DNA of 64,000 nt from Geothrix rubra. Lineage in GTDB: Bacteria > Acidobacteriota > Holophagae > Holophagales > Holophagaceae. Under the pieces are notes generated by a model. It ran no database searches. It was not told the DNA's origin and worked only from the letters and a program-made list of their open reading frames with translations. Each line of letters begins with the position of its first letter. The stretch's first letter is position 1. The position numbers and the translations under genes are program-made. The stretch lies in contig NZ_BSDD01000002.1 in assembly GCF_030268065.1 (NCBI RefSeq), positions 372,001-436,000 of the forward strand, written 5' to 3'. Positions 1-7,710 of the stretch are shown in pieces.

Positions 1-2
1 CC

Positions 3-614
3 CCGTGCCCCGAAGGCGGAAATGGGCACCTGGCTCATCGAATCATCGAAGGAGGCCAGCAGATGCAAAAGTGCATCAACGGCCTCCTGCAATCCGCCGC
101 ATCCGGCTTTCGTCAGGTTCCCGTCCTACGCACCCGGTGCAACCTTTCCACCGTCCTTCGAGAGGTGGTCAAGTCCAACTGGGACTATGCCATGAGCAAG
201 GACATCCGCCTTCGTTACCCAAATCTCGAGTCGAAGGAGTGCTGGGGTCATCTCAACGAAGAATGCCTTCGCATGGCCGTAGATAACCTGGTCAACAATG
301 CCATCAAGTTCTCCCCTTCCGGGACGGAAATCCAGGTTCGCCTCGTTCCACATCTGCGCCACGGATTCCCCCATGCCCTGATCCAGGTGAAGGATCAAGG
401 CCCCGGCCTGACGGCGGACGACATGGCCAGAGCCTTCGGTCCATTCCAGACCCTATCTGCCAGGCCGACAGGGAACGAATCAAGCTCGGGTCTGGGTCTC
501 TCGATCGTACGAGAGACCGTGGAACAACTCGGGGGCAGGACCTGGATCGAGAGCAGGCACGGTCAAGGGACCACCGTTTGCCTCGACCTTCCGTTGGAGG
601 TTCCCATTCCCTAG
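3..614 (+). CDS. Sensor histidine kinase, C-terminal part (5' end outside the window)
   Basis: This is the ATP-binding half of a sensor histidine kinase. The frame is open from the window edge, and the residues before the first internal ATG (base 63) look like the second dimerisation helix, so the gene starts upstream and the phospho-accepting histidine is not visible. The HATPase motifs are present: N box DNLVNNAIKF, G1 box DQGPGL, F box FGPFQ and G2 box SSGLGLSI. The product would phosphorylate an unseen response regulator, and no such regulator follows it. The next gene, a diguanylate cyclase, starts about 100 bases downstream on the same strand, so shared signalling is possible but not shown. 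GC content is lower than in most of the window. Confidence 0.85.
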   Translation, partial: PCPEGGNGHLAHRIIEGGQQMQKCINGLLQSAASGFRQVPVLRTRCNLSTVLREVVKSNWDYAMSKDIRLRYPNLESKECWGHLNEECLRMAVDNLVNNAIKFSPSGTEIQVRLVPHLRHGFPHALIQVKDQGPGLTADDMARAFGPFQTLSARPTGNESSSGLGLSIVRETVEQLGGRTWIESRHGQGTTVCLDLPLEVPIP

Positions 615-717
615 CCTGGACTTCCTGGACCTGGATAAAAAGTCGACCCGGGGTGGACAAAGCCGCTCCATTGCTCCATTGTGCAGGACAATCTCATTGC
701 GTTCAGGCCGGCGGACT

Positions 718-1818
718 ATGGAACAACCATCTCCAGGCGCCCTCCCTACCGTCCACACCACGGTTTCTGAATTCCGCTTCAAGGAGTACGAGCGGCTCAG
801 CCTCACTCTGTCCCTGATCATCACCTGTCTGGGCCCCCTCCTCACGTTTGTTCAGGACCTTCTTCTCAACCCCCATCTGGCGGGCTTGTCCCTTCGCATT
901 GGGCTTTGTTCGATGGGAATTCTGGGCCTCTATCCCCTGGCCCTCGGACTCGCGTTGTCCCGCCGGCTGATTCAGGCCATCGCAATCCTGAGCCCCTCGA
1001 TCGTGGTGTGCATGGATCTGCTCTTGAGGGCCGATCAACCCGGGGATGTCACCAGATCCATCGTGCTGCTCCTCTATCTGATCGCCTATGCGCGGATTCT
1101 CGCCCTGCCTTTCGGGCTTCCGGTGACCATCTCCAGCATCGCCATGCTCCTCCTGATTCCACTCGCACTGATGGTCTCAGGGCTTCTTCCAGGCTTGTCC
1201 GCGGTCCGGATCCTGATTCCCCTCATTCCCATGGCCTTGATGATGTTCCTCCTGGAACTGCTCCTGACCCGGAACCTCCACGAGACCCATCGGCAGCGGA
1301 AGCAGCTTGAGGACATGGCCATCCAGGACCCGTTGACTGGCCTCAACAATCGCCGTTATTTCGTGCTGTCGGCCTCCGAACATCTCAGAATCGCCGCTCG
1401 AAGCGGGCGTCCTCTCTGCATCCTCATGGTCGATCTCGACCATTTCAAGCGGATCAACGACACTTTCGGGCACGCGACCGGGGACCAGGTGATTCGCCTT
1501 ACCTCCGACGTGCTCCGTCATGAACTTCGCGCTTCGGATGTCCTGGCCAGGTTCGGGGGGGAGGAATTCATCGCCTGTCTTCCCGATACGGAACAAGCGG
1601 CCGCGATGGTGGCCGCCGAGCGGATCAGGTCGAACCTGGAGAAGTCTGCCCTGCAAGGCCCTCAGGGGGCGGATTCCATCCTGCGAGTGACGGCCAGCAT
1701 CGGGATCGCCGCTGCCGGTGCTGGCACTGACACGCTGGAGATGCTGATTGAGAGGGCTGACAGGGCCCTTTATGAATCGAAAAGGGGCGGGCGGAACCGG
1801 GTCACATGCGCAGCCTAG
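718..1818 (+). CDS. Membrane-anchored diguanylate cyclase (GGDEF)
   Basis: The product makes cyclic di-GMP from two GTP at the inner membrane. The first ~190 residues are several hydrophobic helices with short loops, which would be a membrane sensor module of no family I can name. The C-terminal GGDEF domain is complete: the active-site signature is GGEEF at residues 280-284. The inhibitory product-binding site RxxD is at 271-274, exactly five residues upstream, so feedback inhibition by c-di-GMP is expected. I chose the ATG at 718 (366 residues); a TTG at 679 in the same frame would add 13 residues with no better ribosome site. The end overlaps the next gene's possible start at 1806 by 13 bases. 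Confidence 0.9.
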   Translation: MEQPSPGALPTVHTTVSEFRFKEYERLSLTLSLIITCLGPLLTFVQDLLLNPHLAGLSLRIGLCSMGILGLYPLALGLALSRRLIQAIAILSPSIVVCMDLLLRADQPGDVTRSIVLLLYLIAYARILALPFGLPVTISSIAMLLLIPLALMVSGLLPGLSAVRILIPLIPMALMMFLLELLLTRNLHETHRQRKQLEDMAIQDPLTGLNNRRYFVLSASEHLRIAARSGRPLCILMVDLDHFKRINDTFGHATGDQVIRLTSDVLRHELRASDVLARFGGEEFIACLPDTEQAAAMVAAERIRSNLEKSALQGPQGADSILRVTASIGIAAAGAGTDTLEMLIERADRALYESKRGGRNRVTCAA

Positions 1819-2960
1819 GGCCATCCATACCCGCGGCCCCCACGGGGCTGCGGAAGGGACCGTCGGGTGGATGGAAGAGGACCTGTGGCCCCAGCATGGC
1901 CTTGCTGCTGGGAAGCCTGCTCCCCCTGTTCGGGCAGGAACCGATGGAAATGGGCCCCATCCCGACGAGAGAGATGTTCCCGCTCTACCTTCTGCCGATG
2001 GTCTACCAGCCGGTGGATCCCACCCCCCTCGGCCGGGGGCGCTGGCGGGTGGCACTGGATCATATGCAGGCCAATACCTTCGAGTTCTCGGACAACCTGA
2101 AGGACCAGGCGCCGCGCGATGCCCAGGGGCGGCTTGCGATCACGCGGGAATTCGTGCTCGCGCACGCTTCGGAATACGCCGCAATCCCACTGATGTTTTT
2201 CTTCGACGAGGAGATCGCCCGGACTTCACTTCGCGTGCGCTATGGCCTGACGGACCAGACAGACCTCTGGATGGAACTCCCGTACCAGAGCCAGAGCGGC
2301 GGCTTTCTGGACGGTGTCATCGAGGACTTCCACAAGCTTGGGTTTGAGCAGTTCGGCCGGGACCTGGTGAAGAAAGACCAGGTCACTCTGATGGTGATGA
2401 CCTACGGCCATCTGGATTTCTACAGCGACCAAAGCATCCGAGGGAAAACGCAAGACCCAACGGTTGGGCTCCTCCATCGAGTCACAGGGGGGCCAACCTG
2501 GACCCTGTCCGCATACTTGGCGCTCAAGCCCCCCATCACCACAACCTATGGCATCTTCCGCTCCGGTTGGGACCATTCCCTTGGGCTCACAGGCAGGTGG
2601 CAGCCGAACCTGCATCACGTCTTCTAAGGGGGATTCGGATTCATCCGACGGCCTAGTGGCTCTGCCGCCTACAACGCCATGGCCTTCGGGAGCTTCCGCG
2701 ATGCCTGTGGAGCCCACGGTACCTGGGAGTACCGTCGATGGCGCAAGGTCCGCCCCTTCCTCCAGCTCTACCTGGAGAGCGGCTTCCTTCCGAAGCAGCC
2801 CTATCAGAAGCTCGACCGGTCGAGCCTTCAGCACGATCTGGGATTCCACTGGCAGATCAAGAAGAACCTGGTCTTCACCTTCCGCTATCTCAACAACATC
2901 ACCCACAACGAGAACACAGCCGACATGGGATTCGGGGCAAGCCTGACGGCCTCGTTCTAG
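1806..2960 (+). pseudogene. DUF3187-type outer-membrane protein gene, broken by an in-frame TAA
   Basis: The frame from 1806 gives a signal-peptide-like stretch (MALLLGSLLPLFG from the ATG at 1896) and then a beta-rich protein with the stretch GGFLDGVIEDFH, which I associate with DUF3187 outer-membrane proteins. A single TAA at 2625-2627 stops it after HHVF. The same frame stays open after the stop and continues the same kind of beta-barrel sequence to a natural end at 2960 in ASLTASF, with a terminal aromatic residue typical of barrels. No base shift is needed to join the halves, so one nonsense change explains the break. Either the gene is a recent pseudogene, or the stop is a sequencing error or is read through. 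Family assignment is from memory of the motif; the interruption itself is seen directly. Confidence 0.65.
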
Positions 2961-3554
2961 GAGGCAGTTCCGAAGGCAGCCCGATCGATACGGGCGACGT
3001 GCCGAGATCCATCAGGCATTCCCCAGCCTCAGATGCATGCTAATGAACGCGCGAACAGCGCCCTCACGGCCTACCCTCCGCCTATGCTCTGCCCACACCA
3101 TCGCGCAGTGGGTTTCCCAGCTCATGGTCCTGGCTGCAGGCTTTCTGGCCCCTCGATGTGATTGGGGCGGAGATCCAGGAGGCCAGCGCCTTTGGCACCC
3201 GAGACAGAGAGAGTCGGATGAGCTGTTTATTGGCTGTTATCATTAGTTTTATAATCACTCTGCATGGCCGGACAGCTTATGCTTCCGACATTGAATGAGC
3301 GGACAACTTATGGTTCCAGTGCCGAGGCATTCGGATCGATTTCACCTCTGAAATGGGGCTGAAATCGGGCCTCTTCGGACAGGATATGCTTCCTGAACCG
3401 GACACCTTTTCGTTCACGACACATTTCCATGGCTGGGCTCCGCCGGACGGTCAGCCGCGGGGCCTCCGCTCCCCGGACCGTGATCCAGGCCGGGAAACGC
3501 CACTGGTATGCTTCCCCCAGTTCGACCAAGCCGACCTGGCAGGAGGAGGGAGCG
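2961..3554. other. Gene-poor stretch with low-GC patch
   Basis: I see no convincing gene here. A 69-codon open frame at 3037-3246 on the plus strand has no ribosome site and no recognisable sequence. The patch around 3213-3262 is strikingly AT-rich for this chromosome, and 3270-3425 holds repeated GGACA-containing motifs described separately. The composition moves to the usual high GC by about 3550. It reads as a decayed junction between an acquired segment and the chromosome backbone. Confidence 0.5.
3270..3425 (-). mobile_element. Possible terminal repeat cluster of an IS21-like element (remnant)
   Basis: Related motifs occur four times: GGACAGCTTATGCTTCCGA at 3270, GGACAACTTATGGTTCC at 3301, GGACAGGATATGCTTCCTGA at 3377 and GGACACCTTTTCGTTCACGA at 3400. 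Read on the minus strand the outermost copy begins near 3425 with TGTGTCGTGAACG and runs to GTGTCCGG. IS21-family ends start with TGT and carry several internal repeats of the terminus, which is the basis for this call. No istA or istB coding sequence is present on either side, so at most this is one solo end. The family name is an inference from pattern only. Confidence 0.35.
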
Positions 3555-4127
3555 GTGGCGAGGGTGCCCTTTGTCGCGCAATGGGTCCAGGCCGGATCCG
3601 ATCTGTTCCAGTGGGGCCGGAAGGCCGCCTACTGGAAGGGCCAGAAGGGCTGGTGGGCCTCCCGGCAGGGCGACGAGGGCATCAAGGGCCCTTTCCGGAC
3701 GCCCGGTTCCGCCCAGGCGTGGGCCGAAGCACCTTTCCGGGAGCAGCACCGGATCGCCCAGCAGAAGGAGCGGGAGGACGCCCTGCAGGCGCTTGAAGCC
3801 AGGCGGGCCAGGCTCGCCTCCCGGAAGGCGCGGGCCTTGGATCGGGCCGAGGCCCAGGAGGCCCGGGATCTCGCCACCTGGAATGGCCTCCCCGCCGATG
3901 CGCGCGTCGTCCAGCCGGGTCAGGTCTGGGCCCTGAAGGACCCCCGGTTCGCGCAGCGCCAGATCCTGGTGGTCGAAGTGAAGAAGACGATCGCCGTGGT
4001 CCTCGCCAGGGACGCGAAGGCCAGGCCCTGGAAGGGGCTGGCCCGCGAGCCCAGGACCCTGGGCCACCTGCCCCGCCTCTACCGGCTGGTGGGCATGGCC
4101 AGGATCCCGGCTCCTCCCAAGCCCTAG
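3555..4127 (+). CDS. Hypothetical protein with charged coiled-coil centre
   Basis: I do not recognise this 190-residue protein. The N-terminal ~60 residues are rich in tryptophan and glycine (WGRKAAYWKGQKGWW), the middle ~50 residues are a strongly charged, alanine-rich helix likely to form a coiled coil, and the C-terminal ~60 residues look like a small beta fold (QVWALKDPRFAQRQILVVEV). There is no signal peptide or membrane segment, so it should be cytoplasmic. The GTG at 3555 is chosen because AGGAGGAGGG at 3541-3550 sits just upstream; the open frame extends further 5' without any start so well placed. It converges on the porin gene and the two stop codons share CTAG at 4124-4127. Confidence 0.6.
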   Translation: MARVPFVAQWVQAGSDLFQWGRKAAYWKGQKGWWASRQGDEGIKGPFRTPGSAQAWAEAPFREQHRIAQQKEREDALQALEARRARLASRKARALDRAEAQEARDLATWNGLPADARVVQPGQVWALKDPRFAQRQILVVEVKKTIAVVLARDAKARPWKGLAREPRTLGHLPRLYRLVGMARIPAPPKP

Positions 4128-5461
4128 AACTTCACCAGCATGGCCAGGGTCATCCGACTCTCCGTCTTCTTCAGATCGGGGGCCCAGCCGGGGACGGCGG
4201 AACCGGGCGCGCCCTGGTTCCCGCCCGGGGGCGTCACGCCGCCCGGCCCTGCGAAGTAGGGAACGCTCGCGCCGCGCCGGTTGAACTCGGCGCGCAGGGT
4301 GAGGAACGGATTCGGCATGTAGTCGTAGGTCACCGACCCGTCCCAGGCATGGTACGGATCACCCGGATTCTGGGTGAAGTAGGGCGTGCCCGAGGCAGCC
4401 GTGGCGCCATTGATGGGGGGCATCAGCACCAGGTAGCGCCCGGGATTCGTGATGGCGCCCCCGCCGACCGTGACCGCGTGGCGTTCCCCGAACCAGAAGC
4501 GGTTGTAGAGCATCCAGCCGGCGAAGTACTGCTTGGGCGCCGTGGCGGTGCCCGAGCGGCTGACCCCGCCGCCCTGCTCGTCGCCCAGGTCGAAGGTGAA
4601 CGTCGCCGCCATGCGCGTAACGAGGCGATCCGGCCGCTCCCAGTACTTCCACTGGAGGCTGTTGTCCGTGTGGCGCCGGGTGCGCTTCTGGTTCCCCAGC
4701 GTGTCCGCCCCGATGAAGTAGTTGTTCGAGATGAGGTTCACGCTCCCGGTGGGGCGCCAGTTCAACGAGGCCCCGATGCCCGGCGTGTTGTTGAGCATGT
4801 TGTAGGACTGCCAGCCATTGATGAGCCACAACTCCAGCTTCAGCCGGTCGCTGGGGAACACCTGGAGGCGCAGGCCGTTGAAGAACCAGGGCGTGTTCGA
4901 GGAGACGTACGAGGGCTGGTAGGCCCAGTTGTCGAAGTTGTAGTAGCTGAAGAGGCCGATGTAGGACATGAAGATGCCGGCGTCGAGGTTGACGCCGTGC
5001 AGCGCGTCCCAGTGGTAGCCGCCGTAGGCTTCCGAGATGTAGCGGTAGGCGTTGTCGGTCTGCCACTGGCCCTTCGACGGACTCGCATCGTTGCGGGGCG
5101 TCATCGTGGAATACATCCCGAACTGGGTCATGATCCGGCCCCGCACGTTCTCCCAGTGGAAGTCCCCGCCCAGGCCCAGCTGCTGGACCTGCACCTCGGT
5201 CGTGCGGCCCAGCTCGCTCGATCCCACGAGGGTGTGGTCCTGGGGATGGTTGAAGTCGTAGACCAGGTTCATGTCCGCCCGGAACTCCCCCGTGAAGTAC
5301 TTCGAATCCAGCAGGGCATCCTTCTGCCGGCTGTTCCCGTTCAACCAGGTGAAATCGGCGAAGGCGAAGGGTTCCGCCGGCGCGGCAGGGGAGGCCGGGG
5401 CATCTCCCCCTGCCCAGGCGGGGAGTCCCGCCACCAGGACGAACAAGGCTAGCGGTCGCAT
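4124..5461 (-). CDS. OmpL-like outer-membrane beta-barrel porin
   Basis: The 445-residue product has a signal peptide (MRPLALFVLVAGLPAWAGG) followed by alternating amphipathic strands with many aromatic residues and an ending MLVKF with a terminal phenylalanine, all standard for an outer-membrane barrel. The pattern resembles the putative beta-barrel porin-2 (OmpL-like) family. The start is the ATG at 5461, five bases after a GGGAGGAG ribosome site; a GTG at 5467 is too close to that site. The gene is transcribed away from the kdp operon, with repeated TTAA motifs in the 180-base gap between them, so both may be controlled together. I recall such porins next to kdp genes in other phyla but have not verified this. 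A role in potassium entry across the outer membrane is an inference. Confidence 0.8.
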   Translation of the reverse strand: MRPLALFVLVAGLPAWAGGDAPASPAAPAEPFAFADFTWLNGNSRQKDALLDSKYFTGEFRADMNLVYDFNHPQDHTLVGSSELGRTTEVQVQQLGLGGDFHWENVRGRIMTQFGMYSTMTPRNDASPSKGQWQTDNAYRYISEAYGGYHWDALHGVNLDAGIFMSYIGLFSYYNFDNWAYQPSYVSSNTPWFFNGLRLQVFPSDRLKLELWLINGWQSYNMLNNTPGIGASLNWRPTGSVNLISNNYFIGADTLGNQKRTRRHTDNSLQWKYWERPDRLVTRMAATFTFDLGDEQGGGVSRSGTATAPKQYFAGWMLYNRFWFGERHAVTVGGGAITNPGRYLVLMPPINGATAASGTPYFTQNPGDPYHAWDGSVTYDYMPNPFLTLRAEFNRRGASVPYFAGPGGVTPPGGNQGAPGSAVPGWAPDLKKTESRMTLAMLVKF

Positions 5462-5510
5462 ACGCACTCCTCCCGGGGCCGAGGCGCCCGGGGGCAGTGT
5501 CCCCGCTGGG

Positions 5511-5591
5511 GCATTAAGGCGGCGTTAAAAGGCCGGGCCTTAACGGTTTCCTAACGCCGGGGCGGGCCCTCTTAACCCCGTGCTAATCCCG
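5511..5591. promoter_or_regulatory. Three pairs of 11-bp-spaced TTAA repeats (candidate KdpE/OmpR-family operator)
   Basis: In the gap between porin and kdp the motif TTAA or CTAA occurs six times, arranged as three direct-repeat pairs: 5514 with 5525, 5540 with 5551, and 5572 with 5583. Within each pair the spacing is 11 bases, one helical turn. The clearest pair reads TTAACGGTTTCCTAACG. OmpR/PhoB-family regulators, to which KdpE belongs, bind tandem direct repeats with 10-11 base spacing. The position upstream of the first kdp open frame and of the divergent porin fits a shared operator. Binding is inferred; the repeats are seen. Confidence 0.5.
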
Positions 5592-5640
5592 GCGGGCCGA
5601 GGCTGGGGGGGTCCGGGCCCGTCCCGGCGCCGGAGGCGAC

Positions 5641-5829
5641 ATGCGAATCCAGATGCCCTGGTTCCCACCCGTGGGCCTGCTGACGGGGATCGGCGGAGCC
5701 ACCGTGGCCCGCCACCTGGTCCACGCCGGCGGTCGGCGCCATCGGCTGGAGGCGGGGTTCATCCTGGCCCTCACCTGGTTCCCGACCCTCATCTGGCTGC
5801 TCGTCCAGCTCCCCTTCCTGGCGAGGTGA
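5641..5829 (+). CDS. Small membrane protein at the head of the kdp operon
   Basis: This is a 62-residue open frame with a good ribosome site (GGAGGCGAC before the ATG). It has two hydrophobic segments, a weaker one at about residues 7-27 (with several glycines) and a strong one at about 38-60 (ILALTWFPTLIWLLVQLPFL), separated by an arginine/histidine-rich loop. Its stop is two bases before the kdpF start, so it is almost certainly co-transcribed with and translationally linked to kdpFABC. I do not recognise the family. It could be an extra accessory subunit of the Kdp pump, like KdpF, or a regulator of the KdpD sensor; nothing in the sequence decides this. Confidence 0.7.
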   Translation: MRIQMPWFPPVGLLTGIGGATVARHLVHAGGRRHRLEAGFILALTWFPTLIWLLVQLPFLAR

Positions 5830-5831
5830 CC

Positions 5832-5924
5832 ATGACGCCCGCCCTCACCGTGGCCTTGATCCTGGCCCTGGGCCTCCTGGCCTACCTGGCCTTCGCCCTG
5901 CTCGCGCCGGAGCGCTTCCAATGA
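5832..5924 (+). CDS. kdpF: Potassium-transporting ATPase KdpF subunit
   Basis: A 30-residue hydrophobic peptide, MTPALTVALILALGLLAYLA followed by FALLAPERFQ. The single membrane helix and the C-terminal PERF(Q) are typical of KdpF, usually 29-30 residues. KdpF sits at the lipid-facing side of KdpA and stabilises the KdpFABC complex. It lies two bases after the preceding small membrane gene and 61 bases before kdpA. Its position directly ahead of kdpA supports the call. Confidence 0.9.
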   Translation: MTPALTVALILALGLLAYLAFALLAPERFQ

Positions 5925-5985
5925 GCCAAGATCAGCCGAGAACCACCTCCCCGCGACGGGAAGCCATGAAGACAGGACGTGCGGC

Positions 5986-7695
5986 ATGAGCCACGCCTGG
6001 ACGCAGAACCTCCTCTTCCTGGCCCTGCTGCTGGCCCTGGCCCCTCCCCTCGGGGCCTTCATGGCCAGGGTGCTGGAGGGCGGGCGCACCGTCCTCCACC
6101 CCCTCCTTCAGCCCGTGGAGCGGGCGCTGTACCGGCTGATGGGCGTGCGGGAAGACGAAGACATGGGCTGGAAGGCCTACGCCTGGTCCATCACCCTCCT
6201 CAAGCTCCTGGGAGGAGGCGCGGTGTTCCTCCTGCTGCGGACCCAGGCCTGGCTGCCCTGGAATCCCGAGCACCTCGGCAACGTCCCCTCGGGGCTCTCC
6301 CTGAACACGGCCGTGAGTTTCGCCACCAACACCAACTGGCAGGCCTACAGCGGGGAGAGCACCCTAAGCTACCTGAGCCAGATGCTGGGCCTCACCGTGC
6401 AGAACTTCCTCTCGGCGGCCACGGGGATCGCCGTGCTGGCGGCCCTCGTGCGCGGCATCGTGCGCCGCAGCGCCACGGGGCTGGGCAACGCCTGGGTGGA
6501 CGTGGTGCGGAGCGTGCTGTACATCCTGCTCCCGCTCTCCGCCGTCTTCGCCCTGGTCCTCGTGTCCCAGGGCGTCGTCCAGACCCTCGCGCCCTACGCG
6601 CACACCGCCACCGGGCAGGTGCTGGCCCTGGGCCCGGCGGCCTCCCAGGTGGCCATCAAGATGCTGGGGACGAACGGAGGCGGGTTCTTCGGGGCCAACG
6701 CGGCCCACCCCTTCGAGAACGGGACCCCCCTCTCCAACTTCCTCCAGACCCTTGCCATCCTGCTCATCCCCGCCGCCCTGTGCCTCTCCTTCGGGCGGAT
6801 GGTGAAGGACCGCCGCCAGGGCTGGGCCCTGCTGGCGGCCATGACCGTGGTCTTCGTGGGCGCCCTGGCGGTCTGCACCCAGGCCGAGCTGGCGGGCAAC
6901 CCCGTCCTGTCCCGCCTCGGTGTAAATGCGGCGGCCAGCCGGGAGCCAGGGCGGGAGCAGCCGGGCGGGAACATGGAGGGCAAGGAGCTGCGGTTCGGGC
7001 CCGGCCCCTCGGCCCTGTGGGCCACGGCCACCACCGCCGCCTCCAGCGGCTCCACGAACGCCGCGCTCGACTCCTTCACGCCCCTGGGCGGCCTCGTCCC
7101 GCTGTGGCTCATGCAGCTGGGCGAGGTGGTCTTCGGGGGCGTCGGGTCCGGGCTCTACGGCATGCTCCTGTTCGTGCTGGTGGCCGTCTTCATCGGGGGC
7201 CTGATGGTGGGGCGCACCCCGGAGTACCTGGGCAAGAAGGTGGAGGCCTTCGACATGAAGATGGCCTCCCTGGCCATCCTCCTCCCCTGCGCGGCGGTGC
7301 TCCTGGGCACGGCGGTGTCGGTGCTGGTGCCCGCGGCCGCCGCCGCGGCGGGCAGCCCGGGACCCCACGGGTTCACCCAGATCCTCTACGCCTGGAGCAG
7401 CGCCGCGAACAACAACGGCAGCGCCTTCGGAGGCCTCGCGGCCGACACCCGCTTCTACGACCTGGGCCTGGCCGCGGCCATGGTGCTGGGGCGCTTCGGC
7501 GTCATCTGGCCCGTGCTGGCCCTGGCGGGCTCCCTGGTGCGGAAGAAGCACACCCCGGAAGGCCCCGGCACGCTGCCGACCCACACCCCGCTGTTCGTGG
7601 CGGTGCTCGTCGGGGTGGTGCTCCTCGTAGGCGCCCTGACCTTCATCCCCGCCCTGGCCCTCGGCCCCGTCGCCGAGCAGCTGGCGCTGCGCTGA
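5986..7695 (+). CDS. kdpA: Potassium-transporting ATPase subunit A (channel-like subunit)
   Basis: KdpA is the potassium-binding, channel-like subunit of the KdpFABC pump in the inner membrane. The 569-residue length matches the family. It shows the repeated selectivity-filter motifs of the superfamily of K transporters: TNTNWQ near residue 115, GTNGGGFFGAN near 225-235, SGSTNAALDS near 357 and SSAANNNGSAFGG near 475. About ten hydrophobic helices are spread along the chain. It is followed 15 bases later by kdpB. Expression is expected under potassium limitation through KdpDE encoded in the same run. Confidence 0.97.
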   Translation: MSHAWTQNLLFLALLLALAPPLGAFMARVLEGGRTVLHPLLQPVERALYRLMGVREDEDMGWKAYAWSITLLKLLGGGAVFLLLRTQAWLPWNPEHLGNVPSGLSLNTAVSFATNTNWQAYSGESTLSYLSQMLGLTVQNFLSAATGIAVLAALVRGIVRRSATGLGNAWVDVVRSVLYILLPLSAVFALVLVSQGVVQTLAPYAHTATGQVLALGPAASQVAIKMLGTNGGGFFGANAAHPFENGTPLSNFLQTLAILLIPAALCLSFGRMVKDRRQGWALLAAMTVVFVGALAVCTQAELAGNPVLSRLGVNAAASREPGREQPGGNMEGKELRFGPGPSALWATATTAASSGSTNAALDSFTPLGGLVPLWLMQLGEVVFGGVGSGLYGMLLFVLVAVFIGGLMVGRTPEYLGKKVEAFDMKMASLAILLPCAAVLLGTAVSVLVPAAAAAAGSPGPHGFTQILYAWSSAANNNGSAFGGLAADTRFYDLGLAAAMVLGRFGVIWPVLALAGSLVRKKHTPEGPGTLPTHTPLFVAVLVGVVLLVGALTFIPALALGPVAEQLALR

Positions 7696-7710
7696 ATCGA
7701 GGAGACGACC

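Noticed and set aside
3037-3246. 69-codon open frame in the low-GC stretch
   Set aside because: No ribosome site, no known domain and atypical composition; more likely chance than a gene.
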